From an uncultured Bacteroides sp. (lineage in GTDB: Bacteria; Bacteroidota; Bacteroidia; Bacteroidales; Bacteroidaceae): 64,000 nt of DNA. Below are positions 27,421 through 36,343 of this stretch, in pieces. The stretch is taken from the NCBI GenBank assembly GCA_902492205.1, contig CABUKU010000008.1, forward strand, positions 1 through 64,000, given 5' to 3'. The stretch's first letter is position 1. Each line of letters starts with the position of its first letter. The position numbers and the translations under genes are program-made. The notes under the pieces are model-generated. The model saw only the letters and a list, made by a program, of their open reading frames with translations, was not told where the DNA came from and did not search any database.

Positions 27421-28671
27421 ATGATGACAATTGACAAATTCAACTTTGCCGGTAAAAAGGCGATTGTCCGTGTGGACTTCAATGTACCTTTGGACGAAAA
27501 TGGTAAAATCACTGACGATACCCGTATCCGTGGTGCACTTCCTACTTTGAAGAAAATCCTGAATGACGGTGGTAGTGTAATCATCATGTCACACATGGGT
27601 AAGCCTAAGAAGAATCCGGATATGAAATATTCTTTGGGACAGATTGTTGACGCTGTTTCTGAAAAGTTAGGTGTAAAGGTTGACTTTGCTTCCGACTGCA
27701 TGAAAGCTGACGAGGCTGTTGCCGTATTGAAACCGGGCGGAGCTTTGTTGCTTGAAAACCTTCGTTTCTATCCTGAAGAAGAAGGAAAGCCACGTGGAGA
27801 ATTTGCTTCCGACGAAGAAAAAGCTGCTGCTAAAGATGCTTTGAAGAAATCTCAAAAAGAATTTGCAAAGAAATTAGCTTCTTATGCCGATTGCTACGTA
27901 AACGATGCATTCGGTACTGCTCACCGCAAACATGCTTCTACTGCTATCATTGCAGACAGCTTTGATGCAGACCACAAGATGCTTGGTTACCTGATGGAAA
28001 AAGAAGTGAAAGCAGTTGACAACATATTGAGCGACATCAAACGTCCTTTCACAGCTATCATGGGTGGTTCTAAAGTATCTACCAAGATCGGTATCATTGA
28101 AAACCTGATGGATAAAGTAGACAATTTGATTCTTTGCGGTGGTATGACATATACTTTCGCTAAAGCTCAGGGTGGTAAGATTGGTAATTCAATCGTAGAA
28201 GACGACAAACTTGATTTGGCTCTTGAAATCATCGCCAAAGCAAAAGCTAAAGGTGTTAATTTGGTATTGGGTACCGACTGTGTAGCTGCTGATGCATTCT
28301 CTAACGATGCTCACACTCAAATCGTTCCTTCAAACGATATTCCTGACGGTTGGGAAGGTCTTGACGCAGGTCCTGAAACACGCAAAGCATTTGCCGATGC
28401 CATCAAGGGTGCCAAGACTATCCTTTGGAACGGTCCTGCAGGTGTATTCGAATTTGCAAACTTCGAAGCCGGTTCACGCGCTATCGCTGAAGCTATTGCA
28501 GAAGCAACTAAAAACGGTGCATTCTCACTTATCGGTGGTGGTGACTCTGTAGCTTGTATCAATAAGTTTGGTATGGCAGATCAGGTTTCTTATATCTCAA
28601 CCGGTGGTGGTGCTCTTCTTGAAGCCATCGAAGGAAAAGTTCTTCCGGGTATTGCTGCTATTAAAGGATAA
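27421..28671 (+). CDS. pgk: Phosphoglycerate kinase
   Basis: Glycolytic enzyme that makes ATP and 3-phosphoglycerate from 1,3-bisphosphoglycerate. 416 residues from the ATG at 27421 (27424 also possible). The substrate loop [37 protein letters not shown] and the nucleotide site [13 protein letters not shown] are all present. The upstream in-frame Met at 27370 lies inside the -7 promoter box and is rejected. Codon use is strongly biased to common Bacteroides codons, as expected for a highly expressed gene. A 16-bp hairpin terminator follows. Confidence 0.97.
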   Translation: MMTIDKFNFAGKKAIVRVDFNVPLDENGKITDDTRIRGALPTLKKILNDGGSVIIMSHMGKPKKNPDMKYSLGQIVDAVSEKLGVKVDFASDCMKADEAVAVLKPGGALLLENLRFYPEEEGKPRGEFASDEEKAAAKDALKKSQKEFAKKLASYADCYVNDAFGTAHRKHASTAIIADSFDADHKMLGYLMEKEVKAVDNILSDIKRPFTAIMGGSKVSTKIGIIENLMDKVDNLILCGGMTYTFAKAQGGKIGNSIVEDDKLDLALEIIAKAKAKGVNLVLGTDCVAADAFSNDAHTQIVPSNDIPDGWEGLDAGPETRKAFADAIKGAKTILWNGPAGVFEFANFEAGSRAIAEAIAEATKNGAFSLIGGGDSVACINKFGMADQVSYISTGGGALLEAIEGKVLPGIAAIKG

Positions 28672-28694
28672 GAGTTACTCTTAACCATATAATC

Positions 28695-28747
28695 AGAACG
28701 CAGATTAATGTTGATTCAAAATCTTCATTAATCTGCGTTCTTCATTT
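28695..28747. terminator. Terminator after pgk (bidirectional)
   Basis: A 16-bp perfect stem (28695-28710 with 28726-28741, AGAACGCAGATTAATG) and 15-nt loop, followed by a T-rich tract. It lies between pgk and a small minus-strand gene that starts its stop region at 28750, so it can serve both. Confidence 0.8.
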
Positions 28748-28749
28748 TA

Positions 28750-28908
28750 TTACCCATTATTTGTATTCTCAATCAACGGAGGCACATCCTGTAAATCATC
28801 CGACTGTTCTTCCAGATAGGTTCCCTCAAAGAGCCAATATAACAATAAGACACAGGCAAATATTACTCCGATTAGCAACCAAATATGCTTTCTCTTTAAT
28901 TTCTTCAT
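28750..28908 (-). CDS. Small single-pass membrane protein, unknown
   Basis: 52 residues from the ATG at 28908; an upstream in-frame Met (28959) adds a stretch without signal character. MKKLKRKHIW is a basic start followed by one hydrophobic helix (about 11-27, LLIGVIFACVLLLYWLF) and an acidic, proline-containing tail ending in ENTNNG. The arrangement suggests an N-in, C-out membrane anchor. No family recognised. It stands alone, between the pgk terminator and the plus-strand lipoprotein gene. Confidence 0.5.
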   Translation of the reverse strand: MKKLKRKHIWLLIGVIFACVLLLYWLFEGTYLEEQSDDLQDVPPLIENTNNG

Positions 28909-29067
28909 TTCTGTTTTATTTATATTGTTAGCAATGCTAATAAAACACCAAAAGGGCAAGAAAGTTTACGTCACCTTTGTTTTATATCAAAAAATACTAA
29001 ATGACGGAACCTTATAAAGTAAGTAACGTTAGAAATGTTACTAAACATTTATAATCCTTTTTTTGAT

Positions 29068-30012
29068 ATGAAAAAGATATGCCTTCTACTCCTTAGCAGT
29101 TTGCTATATTTCGGTTGTACTAAAAATGACGATTGTCCGGTGAAGACTCCCGATAAAGATCTTGTATCTCCCGAACTATATGCGCGTTTGGTCTCCCGTA
29201 CTCCCTTAAACGGTACTCTGGATGTATTCCCCTGTGAAGAAAACTCTTCCACTTTCTATGGGAATTATTTTGATAATACGTTAACTGACCTCGGTGGATA
29301 CTACAATGTATCAAACGGTTATGCGGTTGACGGAAGTAACCCTATTGTTCTTCCTATCGGAACATATAACATGGTATATTGGGGAATAACTGATGCACCT
29401 GTAACAAGCAGCACTCCCTATCCCATCACTCCGGCTGTGGACATTAACCGAAACCTTGCCGATTATTATTACACACTGCGTCCTAACAGCGACACTACTT
29501 TTTACCCGGCGCGCGACCTTGTTCACGCCACAGGTGAAGTCAAGATAGGAACCGATGAACTGACCGCAGAACTGGAACGGGCAGTTGCAGGCTTCAATGT
29601 GATTCTTAAAAATGAAAACAGCGAGAAGTTCAACGAGAGCATAAAGAGTGTAAACGTTCACATTGGTGGAATAGCGGAAGGATTAAATTTCTATACGGCA
29701 AAACCCAATGATAAAAACATTACAATAAGCTTCCCGATGACTATCTCACCGGATAGCACGGAGATTAACCACACAACAGTAATGCTGTTTCCCTCCGTAG
29801 CAACTCCACAGCTCAAAATATTCATCTATTTGAAAAATGGAGCAGTAAAGACTTACCAGCAAGCTCTCGATACTCCGTTTGTAGCCAATAACAAGCTGAC
29901 ATTAACTCTCACTCTGAATGAAATATTCTCAGAGGAAAGCACTACCGGAAGTTTTACCGTCAGCAATTGGAATTTAGAAAATGAAACAATTGATTTACCA
30001 CCTATTAACTAA
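29068..30012 (+). CDS. FimB/Mfa2-like lipoprotein, remote from the fimbrial operon
   Basis: A 314-residue lipoprotein from the ATG at 29068 (lipobox LYFGC, Cys17); the in-frame Met at 29035 would spoil the signal. The core resembles Mfa2/FimB fimbrial anchor proteins: LPIGTYNMVYWG matches the L-P-x-G-x-Y-x-x-V-x-W-G motif also present in the protein at 48719-49654, and the second half (ELERAVAGFNVIL, ...TVMLFPS, KLTLTLTL, FTVSNWN) follows the same beta-strand plan with a closing tryptophan strand. No fimbrillin is next to it, so it may be an orphan anchor or a separate surface protein. Confidence 0.6.
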   Translation: MKKICLLLLSSLLYFGCTKNDDCPVKTPDKDLVSPELYARLVSRTPLNGTLDVFPCEENSSTFYGNYFDNTLTDLGGYYNVSNGYAVDGSNPIVLPIGTYNMVYWGITDAPVTSSTPYPITPAVDINRNLADYYYTLRPNSDTTFYPARDLVHATGEVKIGTDELTAELERAVAGFNVILKNENSEKFNESIKSVNVHIGGIAEGLNFYTAKPNDKNITISFPMTISPDSTEINHTTVMLFPSVATPQLKIFIYLKNGAVKTYQQALDTPFVANNKLTLTLTLNEIFSEESTTGSFTVSNWNLENETIDLPPIN

Positions 30013-30042
30013 ACTAATTAACAAAATTAGGATGCAAATCCT

Positions 30043-30050
30043 TAAATTTG
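30043..30050 (+). promoter_or_regulatory. -7 box upstream of the metallo-hydrolase gene
   Basis: TAAATTTG matches TAnnTTTG and ends 22 bp before the ATG at 30073. No -33 TTTG at the expected spacing. Confidence 0.45.
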
Positions 30051-30072
30051 TATCGCTATAGATAATAACCAT

Positions 30073-30795
30073 ATGAAACTGACGTATATCTATCATAGTT
30101 GTTTTGCTTTGGAGACAGACAAACTGACCATAATCTTTGATTACTTCAAAGACTCCGGCGAGGCTCTTCACAGCGGACTAGTGAATGATTACTTGCTAAT
30201 GCGCCCCGGAAAGTTGTATGTGCTTAGTTCACATTCGCACTATGACCACTTCAATAAAGAAATATTGCAATGGAAACAACGCAGATCCAATATTCAATAC
30301 ATACTATCCAAAGATATATTGGACTGCAAGAAAGCACGCGGGCAAGATGCCGTATTCATTGATAAAGGAGAGACATTCGAAGATGACAATTTGTTTATCA
30401 AAGCTTTTGGTTCCACAGATGCAGGCATTTCATTCCTTGTAGAAGTGGATGACAAAAAGATATTTCATGCGGGCGATCTTAACAACTGGCATTGGAACGA
30501 AGAATCCACTCCCGAAGAAGTGCGCGAAGCAGAAGATTTCTATCTCCGGGAGTTGGAAACATTAGCAGAATATACCTCACAGCTTGCTCTTGCCATGTTT
30601 CCCGTCGATCCCCGTTTGGGAAAAGATTACATGCGGGGAGCAGAACAATTTGTGAGCCGTATCCAAATCAAAATATTCGTGCCCATGCACTTCGATGAAG
30701 AATATGGAAAAGCAAACGCTTTCAAAGAATATGCCGAAGCACATGGATGCCGTTTCATAAGTTTGACTCACAAGGGAGAAACAATTGAAGTTTAA
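30073..30795 (+). CDS. Metallo-beta-lactamase-fold hydrolase (UlaG-like)
   Basis: A 240-residue cytoplasmic protein of the beta-lactamase_superfamily_L type. The metal motif H-x-H-x-D-H is HSHYDH at 54-59, and further ligands are likely in FHAGDLNNWHW and PMHFDEEYG. Members hydrolyse phosphodiester or lactone bonds, or are of unknown function; the substrate cannot be told. It is 21 bp before the glyoxalase-fold gene and may be co-transcribed with it and the TPR gene. Confidence 0.8.
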   Translation: MKLTYIYHSCFALETDKLTIIFDYFKDSGEALHSGLVNDYLLMRPGKLYVLSSHSHYDHFNKEILQWKQRRSNIQYILSKDILDCKKARGQDAVFIDKGETFEDDNLFIKAFGSTDAGISFLVEVDDKKIFHAGDLNNWHWNEESTPEEVREAEDFYLRELETLAEYTSQLALAMFPVDPRLGKDYMRGAEQFVSRIQIKIFVPMHFDEEYGKANAFKEYAEAHGCRFISLTHKGETIEV

Positions 30796-30816
30796 ACATT
30801 AAAAAAGGAATACACA

Positions 30817-31200
30817 ATGGAAATAAAAGGAAGATTTGACCATTTCAATATCAACGTAACCAATTTAGGCAGAAGCATAGACTTTTACAATAAAGCATTG
30901 GGACTGAAAGAAAGCCACCGCAAAGAAGCTTCCGACGGTTCTTTCGTGTTGGTATATCTGACTGACGACCAAACTAGTTTCTTGTTGGAACTCACTTGGC
31001 TACGCGACCATGCAAATACCCCCTATGAACTTGGTGAGAATGAAAGCCACCTTTGTCTACGGGTAGAAGGAGATTATGACAAGGTGCGCGAGTTCCACCG
31101 CGAAATGGGTTGCATCTGTTACGAGAATACCCAAATGGGATTGTATTTCATCAACGATCCCGACGATTACTGGATTGAAATACTACCGGTAAAAAAGTAA
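30817..31200 (+). CDS. Glyoxalase-fold (VOC) metalloenzyme, lactoylglutathione-lyase-like
   Basis: 127 residues with the two beta-alpha-beta-beta-beta modules of glyoxalase I. The four metal ligands are visible: His9 (FDHFNINV), Glu58 (FLLELTW), His78 (ESHLCLRV) and Glu121 (YWIEILP). This suggests a real glyoxalase I-type isomerase for methylglyoxal adducts, although Bacteroides lack glutathione, so the thiol cofactor is open. It follows the metallo-hydrolase gene by 21 bp, and glyoxalase II also has a metallo-beta-lactamase fold, so the pair could act in sequence. Confidence 0.8.
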   Translation: MEIKGRFDHFNINVTNLGRSIDFYNKALGLKESHRKEASDGSFVLVYLTDDQTSFLLELTWLRDHANTPYELGENESHLCLRVEGDYDKVREFHREMGCICYENTQMGLYFINDPDDYWIEILPVKK

Positions 31201-31226
31201 AAACAAAGAAAGGATAACATAATTAT

Positions 31227-33452
31227 ATGGATGATTCAACAGTCAACAGACAATATCAGAACATTAATCGTTTAATAGACGAGCATAAGCTCAAGGATGC
31301 ATTGAGAGAACTCAGTGTTTTCTTATCCGACATGCCCGAATGGGATATAAAAGCAGAGCTGGAAAACGCCCAAACTTCCTATCACTACATGTTGCAGTAC
31401 ATGGAACAAGGAATAAAAGATCCCGAACGCGATAATCTGTATAGAAAGCTGCTTATAACGGCTTATCAACTTGCCGACAAGATACGTATGGCAAAGCTGA
31501 CTCCGGTTTCCACCTATCATTATTTTGAAAGAAAACGTTTCTATAAGATAGTGCCTCTACGCACTTTACCTGTTCTCCAAATGGAGTTGGAGTCATATAC
31601 GGAAGATATGGCGGTAGGGAAATTACTGAATGGGGACAGCAGGGACGAAAGCAAGTTGGATGGCATCCGTAAACGCCATGAAGATGCTATCGTTGAGCTG
31701 TTTAATCTCGTTTGGCTTGCCGACAAATGGACGCAGGAAGAGGAAACCGATGCCATTACTTTCCTCACTTCCCCATTGGTTCAGGTAAATGATCTATCCC
31801 TTTTCATCAGTGCCCTGACATTAAGTTTGATGGAGCAGTTCGATATTCGCAAACTCTTACTCCTGCTTGATGCTTATATCATCCCTGCCACAGAAGTAAA
31901 CCAGCGCGCCATTGTTGGAATAGCGCTTATTCTGTTCTTGTACGACAACCGTTTGAACCTATATCCCGAAGTAGCCGACAGATTGGCATATTTAGGGGAA
32001 AAGCCAAACTTCGTCAACGACCTGAGCCGCGTGCAAATACAACTCCTACGTTGCAGGGAAACAGAGAAGATCACTAAAAAGATGCGCGAAGAAATCATCC
32101 CCGAAATGATGAGGAACGTGGGACGCATCAACCCTAAAATGGGAGAAGAATCCGATGAAGACGGCAATGCAGACGATAAGAATCCCGACTGGCAAGACTG
32201 GATGGAACAATCCGGGATGAGTGACAAACTGAAAGAAATGAGTGAACTGCAAATGGAGGGTGCAGATGTGTATATGAGTACGTTCGCCCAGTTGAAAGGC
32301 TATCCGTTCTTCCGTGAAATATCAAACTGGTTCTACCCGTTTGACACACAGCACTCTGCCGTTGTGAATGCTTTATCGAACTCATTGGAAAGGAAAAATA
32401 CCTTTTTAAATGGCATTCTGCAATCGGGATTCTTTTGCAACAGTGACAAATACTCGTTCTGTTTCACTATCATGCAAATCCCCGAGGCACAGCGGAACAT
32501 AATGTCACAACAGCTTGACGAACAAAACAATGCCATGAACGAAAACAAACGTTCCGAAAGGCTTGCCGCTTATGCCAAAGAAGCCGAAACCATCAGCAAC
32601 CAATATATCCATGATTTATACCGCTTCTTTAAGGTATATCCGCGCCGGCACGAGTTTAACGATATATTCCGTGAATCGCTGAACCTGCAATACTGCAAAA
32701 CACTGGAAGAAACATTGGGAGACACCGGTCATAAGCTTGCCGTTGCCGGTTATCTCTTTCATAAGAATTACTTTGTCGAGTCTTGCCTGCTCTACGAGGA
32801 CATTGTGAAAGAATTCACAGAAGATTCGGAAATATATCAAAAGATAGGCTATTGCCTGCAAAAGCTCAAGAATTACCAAAGGGCTATCAATGCTTACTTG
32901 CAAGCCGATTTGCTGAAGCCCGACAATGTGTGGACAAACCGCCACCTTGCCATGTGCTACCGTCAATTAAGACAAAGCGAAAAGGCATTGGAATATTATA
33001 AGAAAGTGGAAGAGGTGCAACCCGAAAGCCTTCCTCTCCTTTCACAGATAGGTCATTGCCTTGCTGACCTGAAACGGTATGAAGAAGCGCTTGCCTACTT
33101 TTTTAAAGTGGAATATTTCGACTCCAAATCTGCCAAAGTGTGGCGTGCCATTGCATGGTGTTCCTTTGTCACAGGCAAGTATGAACAAGCCAAAAGGTAT
33201 TACAACAAGCTATTGGGAGAAAAGCCCGAAGCTCAGGATTACCTGAATGCGGGACACACCGCATGGGTATCGGGCAACATGGGAGAAGCTGTAAAATATT
33301 ATACTTCCTGTGCCGACTACATGAGTGACAATTGGGAAACATTCTCACTCCAATTCAACAAGGACAAGGAGGACTTGCTCGCACAAGGTATCTTGGAAAA
33401 GGATATTCCGCTGATGCTTGATTTAATAAAATTCCATTGGGAAAACGATTAA
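31227..33452 (+). CDS. Large tetratricopeptide-repeat protein
   Basis: A 741-residue protein without signal peptide or membrane helix, so cytoplasmic. Residues about 1-480 are helical and not recognised, with an acidic linker around 300-325 (EESDEDGNADDKNPDWQDW). Residues about 510-720 are TPR repeats (YFVESCLLYEDIV, NYQRAINAYLQADLLKPDN, SEKALEYYKKVEEVQPES, YEEALAYFFKVEYFDS, YEQAKRYYNKLLGEKP). It probably scaffolds other proteins; partners are unknown. It follows the VOC gene by 26 bp. Confidence 0.75.
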   Translation: MDDSTVNRQYQNINRLIDEHKLKDALRELSVFLSDMPEWDIKAELENAQTSYHYMLQYMEQGIKDPERDNLYRKLLITAYQLADKIRMAKLTPVSTYHYFERKRFYKIVPLRTLPVLQMELESYTEDMAVGKLLNGDSRDESKLDGIRKRHEDAIVELFNLVWLADKWTQEEETDAITFLTSPLVQVNDLSLFISALTLSLMEQFDIRKLLLLLDAYIIPATEVNQRAIVGIALILFLYDNRLNLYPEVADRLAYLGEKPNFVNDLSRVQIQLLRCRETEKITKKMREEIIPEMMRNVGRINPKMGEESDEDGNADDKNPDWQDWMEQSGMSDKLKEMSELQMEGADVYMSTFAQLKGYPFFREISNWFYPFDTQHSAVVNALSNSLERKNTFLNGILQSGFFCNSDKYSFCFTIMQIPEAQRNIMSQQLDEQNNAMNENKRSERLAAYAKEAETISNQYIHDLYRFFKVYPRRHEFNDIFRESLNLQYCKTLEETLGDTGHKLAVAGYLFHKNYFVESCLLYEDIVKEFTEDSEIYQKIGYCLQKLKNYQRAINAYLQADLLKPDNVWTNRHLAMCYRQLRQSEKALEYYKKVEEVQPESLPLLSQIGHCLADLKRYEEALAYFFKVEYFDSKSAKVWRAIAWCSFVTGKYEQAKRYYNKLLGEKPEAQDYLNAGHTAWVSGNMGEAVKYYTSCADYMSDNWETFSLQFNKDKEDLLAQGILEKDIPLMLDLIKFHWEND

Positions 33453-33534
33453 GCAGTTCAAGGCTTTCCAATAGTACTATCAAAGCTGTTTATGCATAAA
33501 GACAAGCCGATTCTTGCTTTATAACAAACCACTC

Positions 33535-33610
33535 GACAATTGTCACTTACTCACTTGACAGTTGTCGAGTAAGTAAGTGACAGCTGTCGAGCGTACGCTT
33601 GACAACTGTC
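33535..33610. repeat. 22-bp-period palindromic array (locus 3)
   Basis: Four cores, GACAATTGTC (33535), GACAGTTGTC (33557), GACAGCTGTC (33579) and GACAACTGTC (33601), start exactly 22 bp apart. The spacers are partly palindromic (for example GAGCGTACGCTT). It shares core and period with the array at 1-76. It lies between the convergent TPR and FtsX-type genes; the rest of that 270-bp gap shows nothing else. Confidence 0.85.
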
Positions 33611-33722
33611 AAGTGATTTGTCAGTGCAATCGAAAACATTTGGCATCAGGCATCAAAAAGGGTGGCATACACCGCAAAAAGGACTGCCGATAAAATGATT
33701 TGGAAAAAATACGGTGAAATGC

Positions 33723-34961
33723 TTATTCGTAACGGATAGAGGTTGCCGGATTAATGCGGGTAATCAAATAGGACGGACCTATCAGCATCAATACGGAAGC
33801 CAGCAATGTGCCTATGTTCAGCAAAAGAATCAATCCGATGTTCATATCAACCGGAACCGTATCAATGTAGTAGTTCGCAGGATCTAACTTAAATATTCCG
33901 AATTGCGATTGAATAAAACAGAAAGCCAAGCCTACTATATTTCCCCAAAGCATGCCTTTCCCTATCAGGAACACGGCAAACCAAAGGAATATCTTGCGAA
34001 TCATAAAGTTATTGGCTCCCAATGCTTTCAGTACACCAATCATATTGGTACGCTCCAATATAATAATCAGCAAACCCGAAATCATGGTAAACCCTGCAAT
34101 GGCTATCATCAGGATAAGAATTACCCATACATTCAAGTCGAGTAAATCGAGCCACACAAATATCTGAGGATTTATCTGGCGTATGGTTTGCACATAGTAA
34201 GTATTACCATACCTGTCGGGATGTCTTTCCAACTGCATGGTCAGTTCATCGGCAACATCATCCAGATTATCATAATTGGCGATAGCCACCTCAACACCGC
34301 TCACTTGGTCGGGCTGCCACTTGTTCAACCTGTTTACGGTATAAATATCTGTAATGAGGAATAACTTGTCATATTCCGAGAAGTTGGTTTGGTATATACC
34401 TTTAATAGTCAACCGGCGTGCACGAACGTCGTCCTGTATATAATAGGTATATATCTTATCTCCCAATTTGAGATTCAATTTGTCTGCCAATGTCTTGGAT
34501 ATGAGAACTTCATTAGACATCACCGAATCGGTAAAGGAAGGAAGTTCACCTTCGAGCAGATAGCTTTTGAAGAAAGACAAATCGTACTCCTGCCCCACTC
34601 CTTTAAGTACCATTCCCATAAAATCAGTGTCCGTCTTTATCATTCCGGGTTTGGTAGAAAAACGTTGGGTATACTTTACTTTCGGATTAGTATTTATAGC
34701 AGAAAGCAAACTGTCTCCGGCAGCAACGGGACGGGTTTCATAGGACAGATTTGAATCGAAGTTGGTTATTTGTATGTCGGAACCGAAGCCGACAACCTTT
34801 TCACGAACCTCGCGTTTGAAGCCGATAACCACGGCTACGGAAACAATCATTACCGCCAAACCGATAGCAATACCAAGCATGGCAATGCGGACAGCAGGTT
34901 TAGACACCTGCTTTTGTCCTTCATTACTCTTGTATATCCGTTTGGCAATAAATAGTTCCAT
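33723..34961 (-). CDS. FtsX/LolE-type ABC transporter permease
   Basis: A 412-residue inner-membrane protein: one N-terminal membrane segment (about 26-48), a periplasmic MacB_PCD-like domain (about 50-270), then three membrane segments in the FtsX domain near 285-400. The start MELFIAKRIYKSNEGQKQVSKPAVRIA and the GILKALGAN-like segment (GVLKALGANNFMIRKIF) are typical of LolC/LolE permeases that release lipoproteins from the inner membrane. No ATPase gene is adjacent. It starts 3 bp after the aminotransferase gene ends, so they share a transcript. Confidence 0.85.
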   Translation of the reverse strand: MELFIAKRIYKSNEGQKQVSKPAVRIAMLGIAIGLAVMIVSVAVVIGFKREVREKVVGFGSDIQITNFDSNLSYETRPVAAGDSLLSAINTNPKVKYTQRFSTKPGMIKTDTDFMGMVLKGVGQEYDLSFFKSYLLEGELPSFTDSVMSNEVLISKTLADKLNLKLGDKIYTYYIQDDVRARRLTIKGIYQTNFSEYDKLFLITDIYTVNRLNKWQPDQVSGVEVAIANYDNLDDVADELTMQLERHPDRYGNTYYVQTIRQINPQIFVWLDLLDLNVWVILILMIAIAGFTMISGLLIIILERTNMIGVLKALGANNFMIRKIFLWFAVFLIGKGMLWGNIVGLAFCFIQSQFGIFKLDPANYYIDTVPVDMNIGLILLLNIGTLLASVLMLIGPSYLITRINPATSIRYE

Positions 34962-34964
34962 GAA

Positions 34965-36164
34965 TTATAATACTCTCCCCGGATAAGCTTCCAAAGCTTT
35001 CTCCAATACGAAAAGCGCACGTGTCAAGTCTTCTTTCTTTAAAACGTAGGCTATACGCACCTCGTTTCTTCCCACGCCCGGAGTTGTATAAAAGCCGGAT
35101 GCGGGAGCCATAAATACAGTTTCGCCTTCATAATTAAAATCGGAAAGGCACCATGCACAGAACTTATCCGAATCATCGACCGGAAGTTTAGCTACCGTAT
35201 AGAATGCTCCCATAGGGATAGGGGAATACACACCCGGTATGCGGTTCAACCCGTCAATCAAACATTTACGGCGTTCCACATATTCATCATATGTTTCACG
35301 GGTATATTCTTCGGGAGCGTCAAGAGAAGCCTCGGCAGCAATCTGACCAATCAAAGGAGGGCTCAAACGTGCCTGACAGAACTTCATCACTGCCTTGCGC
35401 ACTTCTTCGTTCTTGGTAATCAAAGCTCCGATACGGATACCGCACTCGGAATATCTTTTAGAAACGGAATCAATCAGCACGACGTTGTTCTCAATTCCTT
35501 CCAAATGGCAGGCAGATATATAAGGAGAACCGGTATAAATAAACTCACGATATACTTCATCGGAGAAAAGATACAAGTCATACTTCTTCACCATGTCGCG
35601 AATCTGATTCATTTCACGACGGGTATATAAATATCCTGTCGGATTGTTCGGATTACAAATAAGAATAGCCTTGGTACGCTCGTTTATCAATTCCTCAAAC
35701 TTCTCCACTTTCGGCAATGAAAAGCCTTCTTCAATGGTAGTTGCCACCGTACGGATAACTGCTCCTGCAGATATGGCAAACGCCATATAGTTGGCATAAG
35801 CAGGTTCCGGAACGATAATCTCATCACCCGGATTCAAGCAGGACATGAAAGCAAACAGCACAGCTTCCGAACCTCCCGAAGTGATGATAATATCATCGGC
35901 AGTAAGGTTTATATTGAATTTCTTATAATATCCGGTCAACTTCTCGCGATAGCTTCTATATCCCGCACTCGGACTATATTCCAAAACCGTGCGGTCAATA
36001 TTGCGTATCGCATCGAGCGCGGCTTTAGGAGTAGGCAGGTCGGGCTGCCCGATATTTAGATGATAAACGTGTATTCCTTTCTGTTTAGCGGCATCAGCCA
36101 GAGGAGCCAATTTCCTGATTGGTGAAGCAGGCATTTCATTTCCTCGAATGGATATTGTTGGCAT
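34965..36164 (-). CDS. Class I/II PLP-dependent aminotransferase
   Basis: A 399-residue enzyme similar to aspartate/aromatic aminotransferases. The start at 36164 is chosen because the upstream in-frame Met (36236) precedes the promoter's -7 box. Motifs: NIGQPDLPTP near the N terminus, EYSPSAGYRSYREKL, NPNNPTGYLYT, DEVYREFIY, and the PLP lysine in SVSKRYSECGIRIG. The C terminus contains RNEVRIAYVLKKEDL with the substrate-carboxylate arginine. The precise amino-acid substrate cannot be told. Confidence 0.9.
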   Translation of the reverse strand: MPTISIRGNEMPASPIRKLAPLADAAKQKGIHVYHLNIGQPDLPTPKAALDAIRNIDRTVLEYSPSAGYRSYREKLTGYYKKFNINLTADDIIITSGGSEAVLFAFMSCLNPGDEIIVPEPAYANYMAFAISAGAVIRTVATTIEEGFSLPKVEKFEELINERTKAILICNPNNPTGYLYTRREMNQIRDMVKKYDLYLFSDEVYREFIYTGSPYISACHLEGIENNVVLIDSVSKRYSECGIRIGALITKNEEVRKAVMKFCQARLSPPLIGQIAAEASLDAPEEYTRETYDEYVERRKCLIDGLNRIPGVYSPIPMGAFYTVAKLPVDDSDKFCAWCLSDFNYEGETVFMAPASGFYTTPGVGRNEVRIAYVLKKEDLTRALFVLEKALEAYPGRVL

Positions 36165-36201
36165 ACTTTTTAATATTAAATATATTTTCGCTTTTAGCTT
36201 G

Positions 36202-36233
36202 CAAAGATAGAACTTCACTACCAACCACGCAAA
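36202..36233 (-). promoter_or_regulatory. Promoter of the aminotransferase-permease unit
   Basis: On the minus strand TTTG (36230-36233) and TATCTTTG (36202-36209) are 20 bp apart, a full match. It lies 38 bp upstream of the chosen ATG and excludes the longer reading frame. Confidence 0.75.
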
Positions 36234-36312
36234 CAAATACTTAACAAAATCAACGAATGTTATCTTATCTCAGATATCTTTAAACAAAGTACCAGATTTA
36301 AAAATAAATATG

Positions 36313-36320
36313 TACGTTTG
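36313..36320 (+). promoter_or_regulatory. -7 box of the fucose-isomerase-like gene
   Basis: TACGTTTG matches TAnnTTTG and ends 23 bp before the ATG at 36344. No -33 TTTG at normal distance. Confidence 0.5.
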
Positions 36321-36343
36321 CTCATGTAAAAACTTAATCAACC

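Noticed and set aside
33535..33610. CRISPR array
   Set aside because: The repeat cores are 10-bp palindromes with 12-bp low-complexity spacers; CRISPR repeats are usually longer with unique spacers of about 30 bp, and no cas genes are present.
36165..36236. Longer N terminus of the aminotransferase
   Set aside because: The extension spans the promoter (36202-36233) and has no similarity to the family's N terminus.
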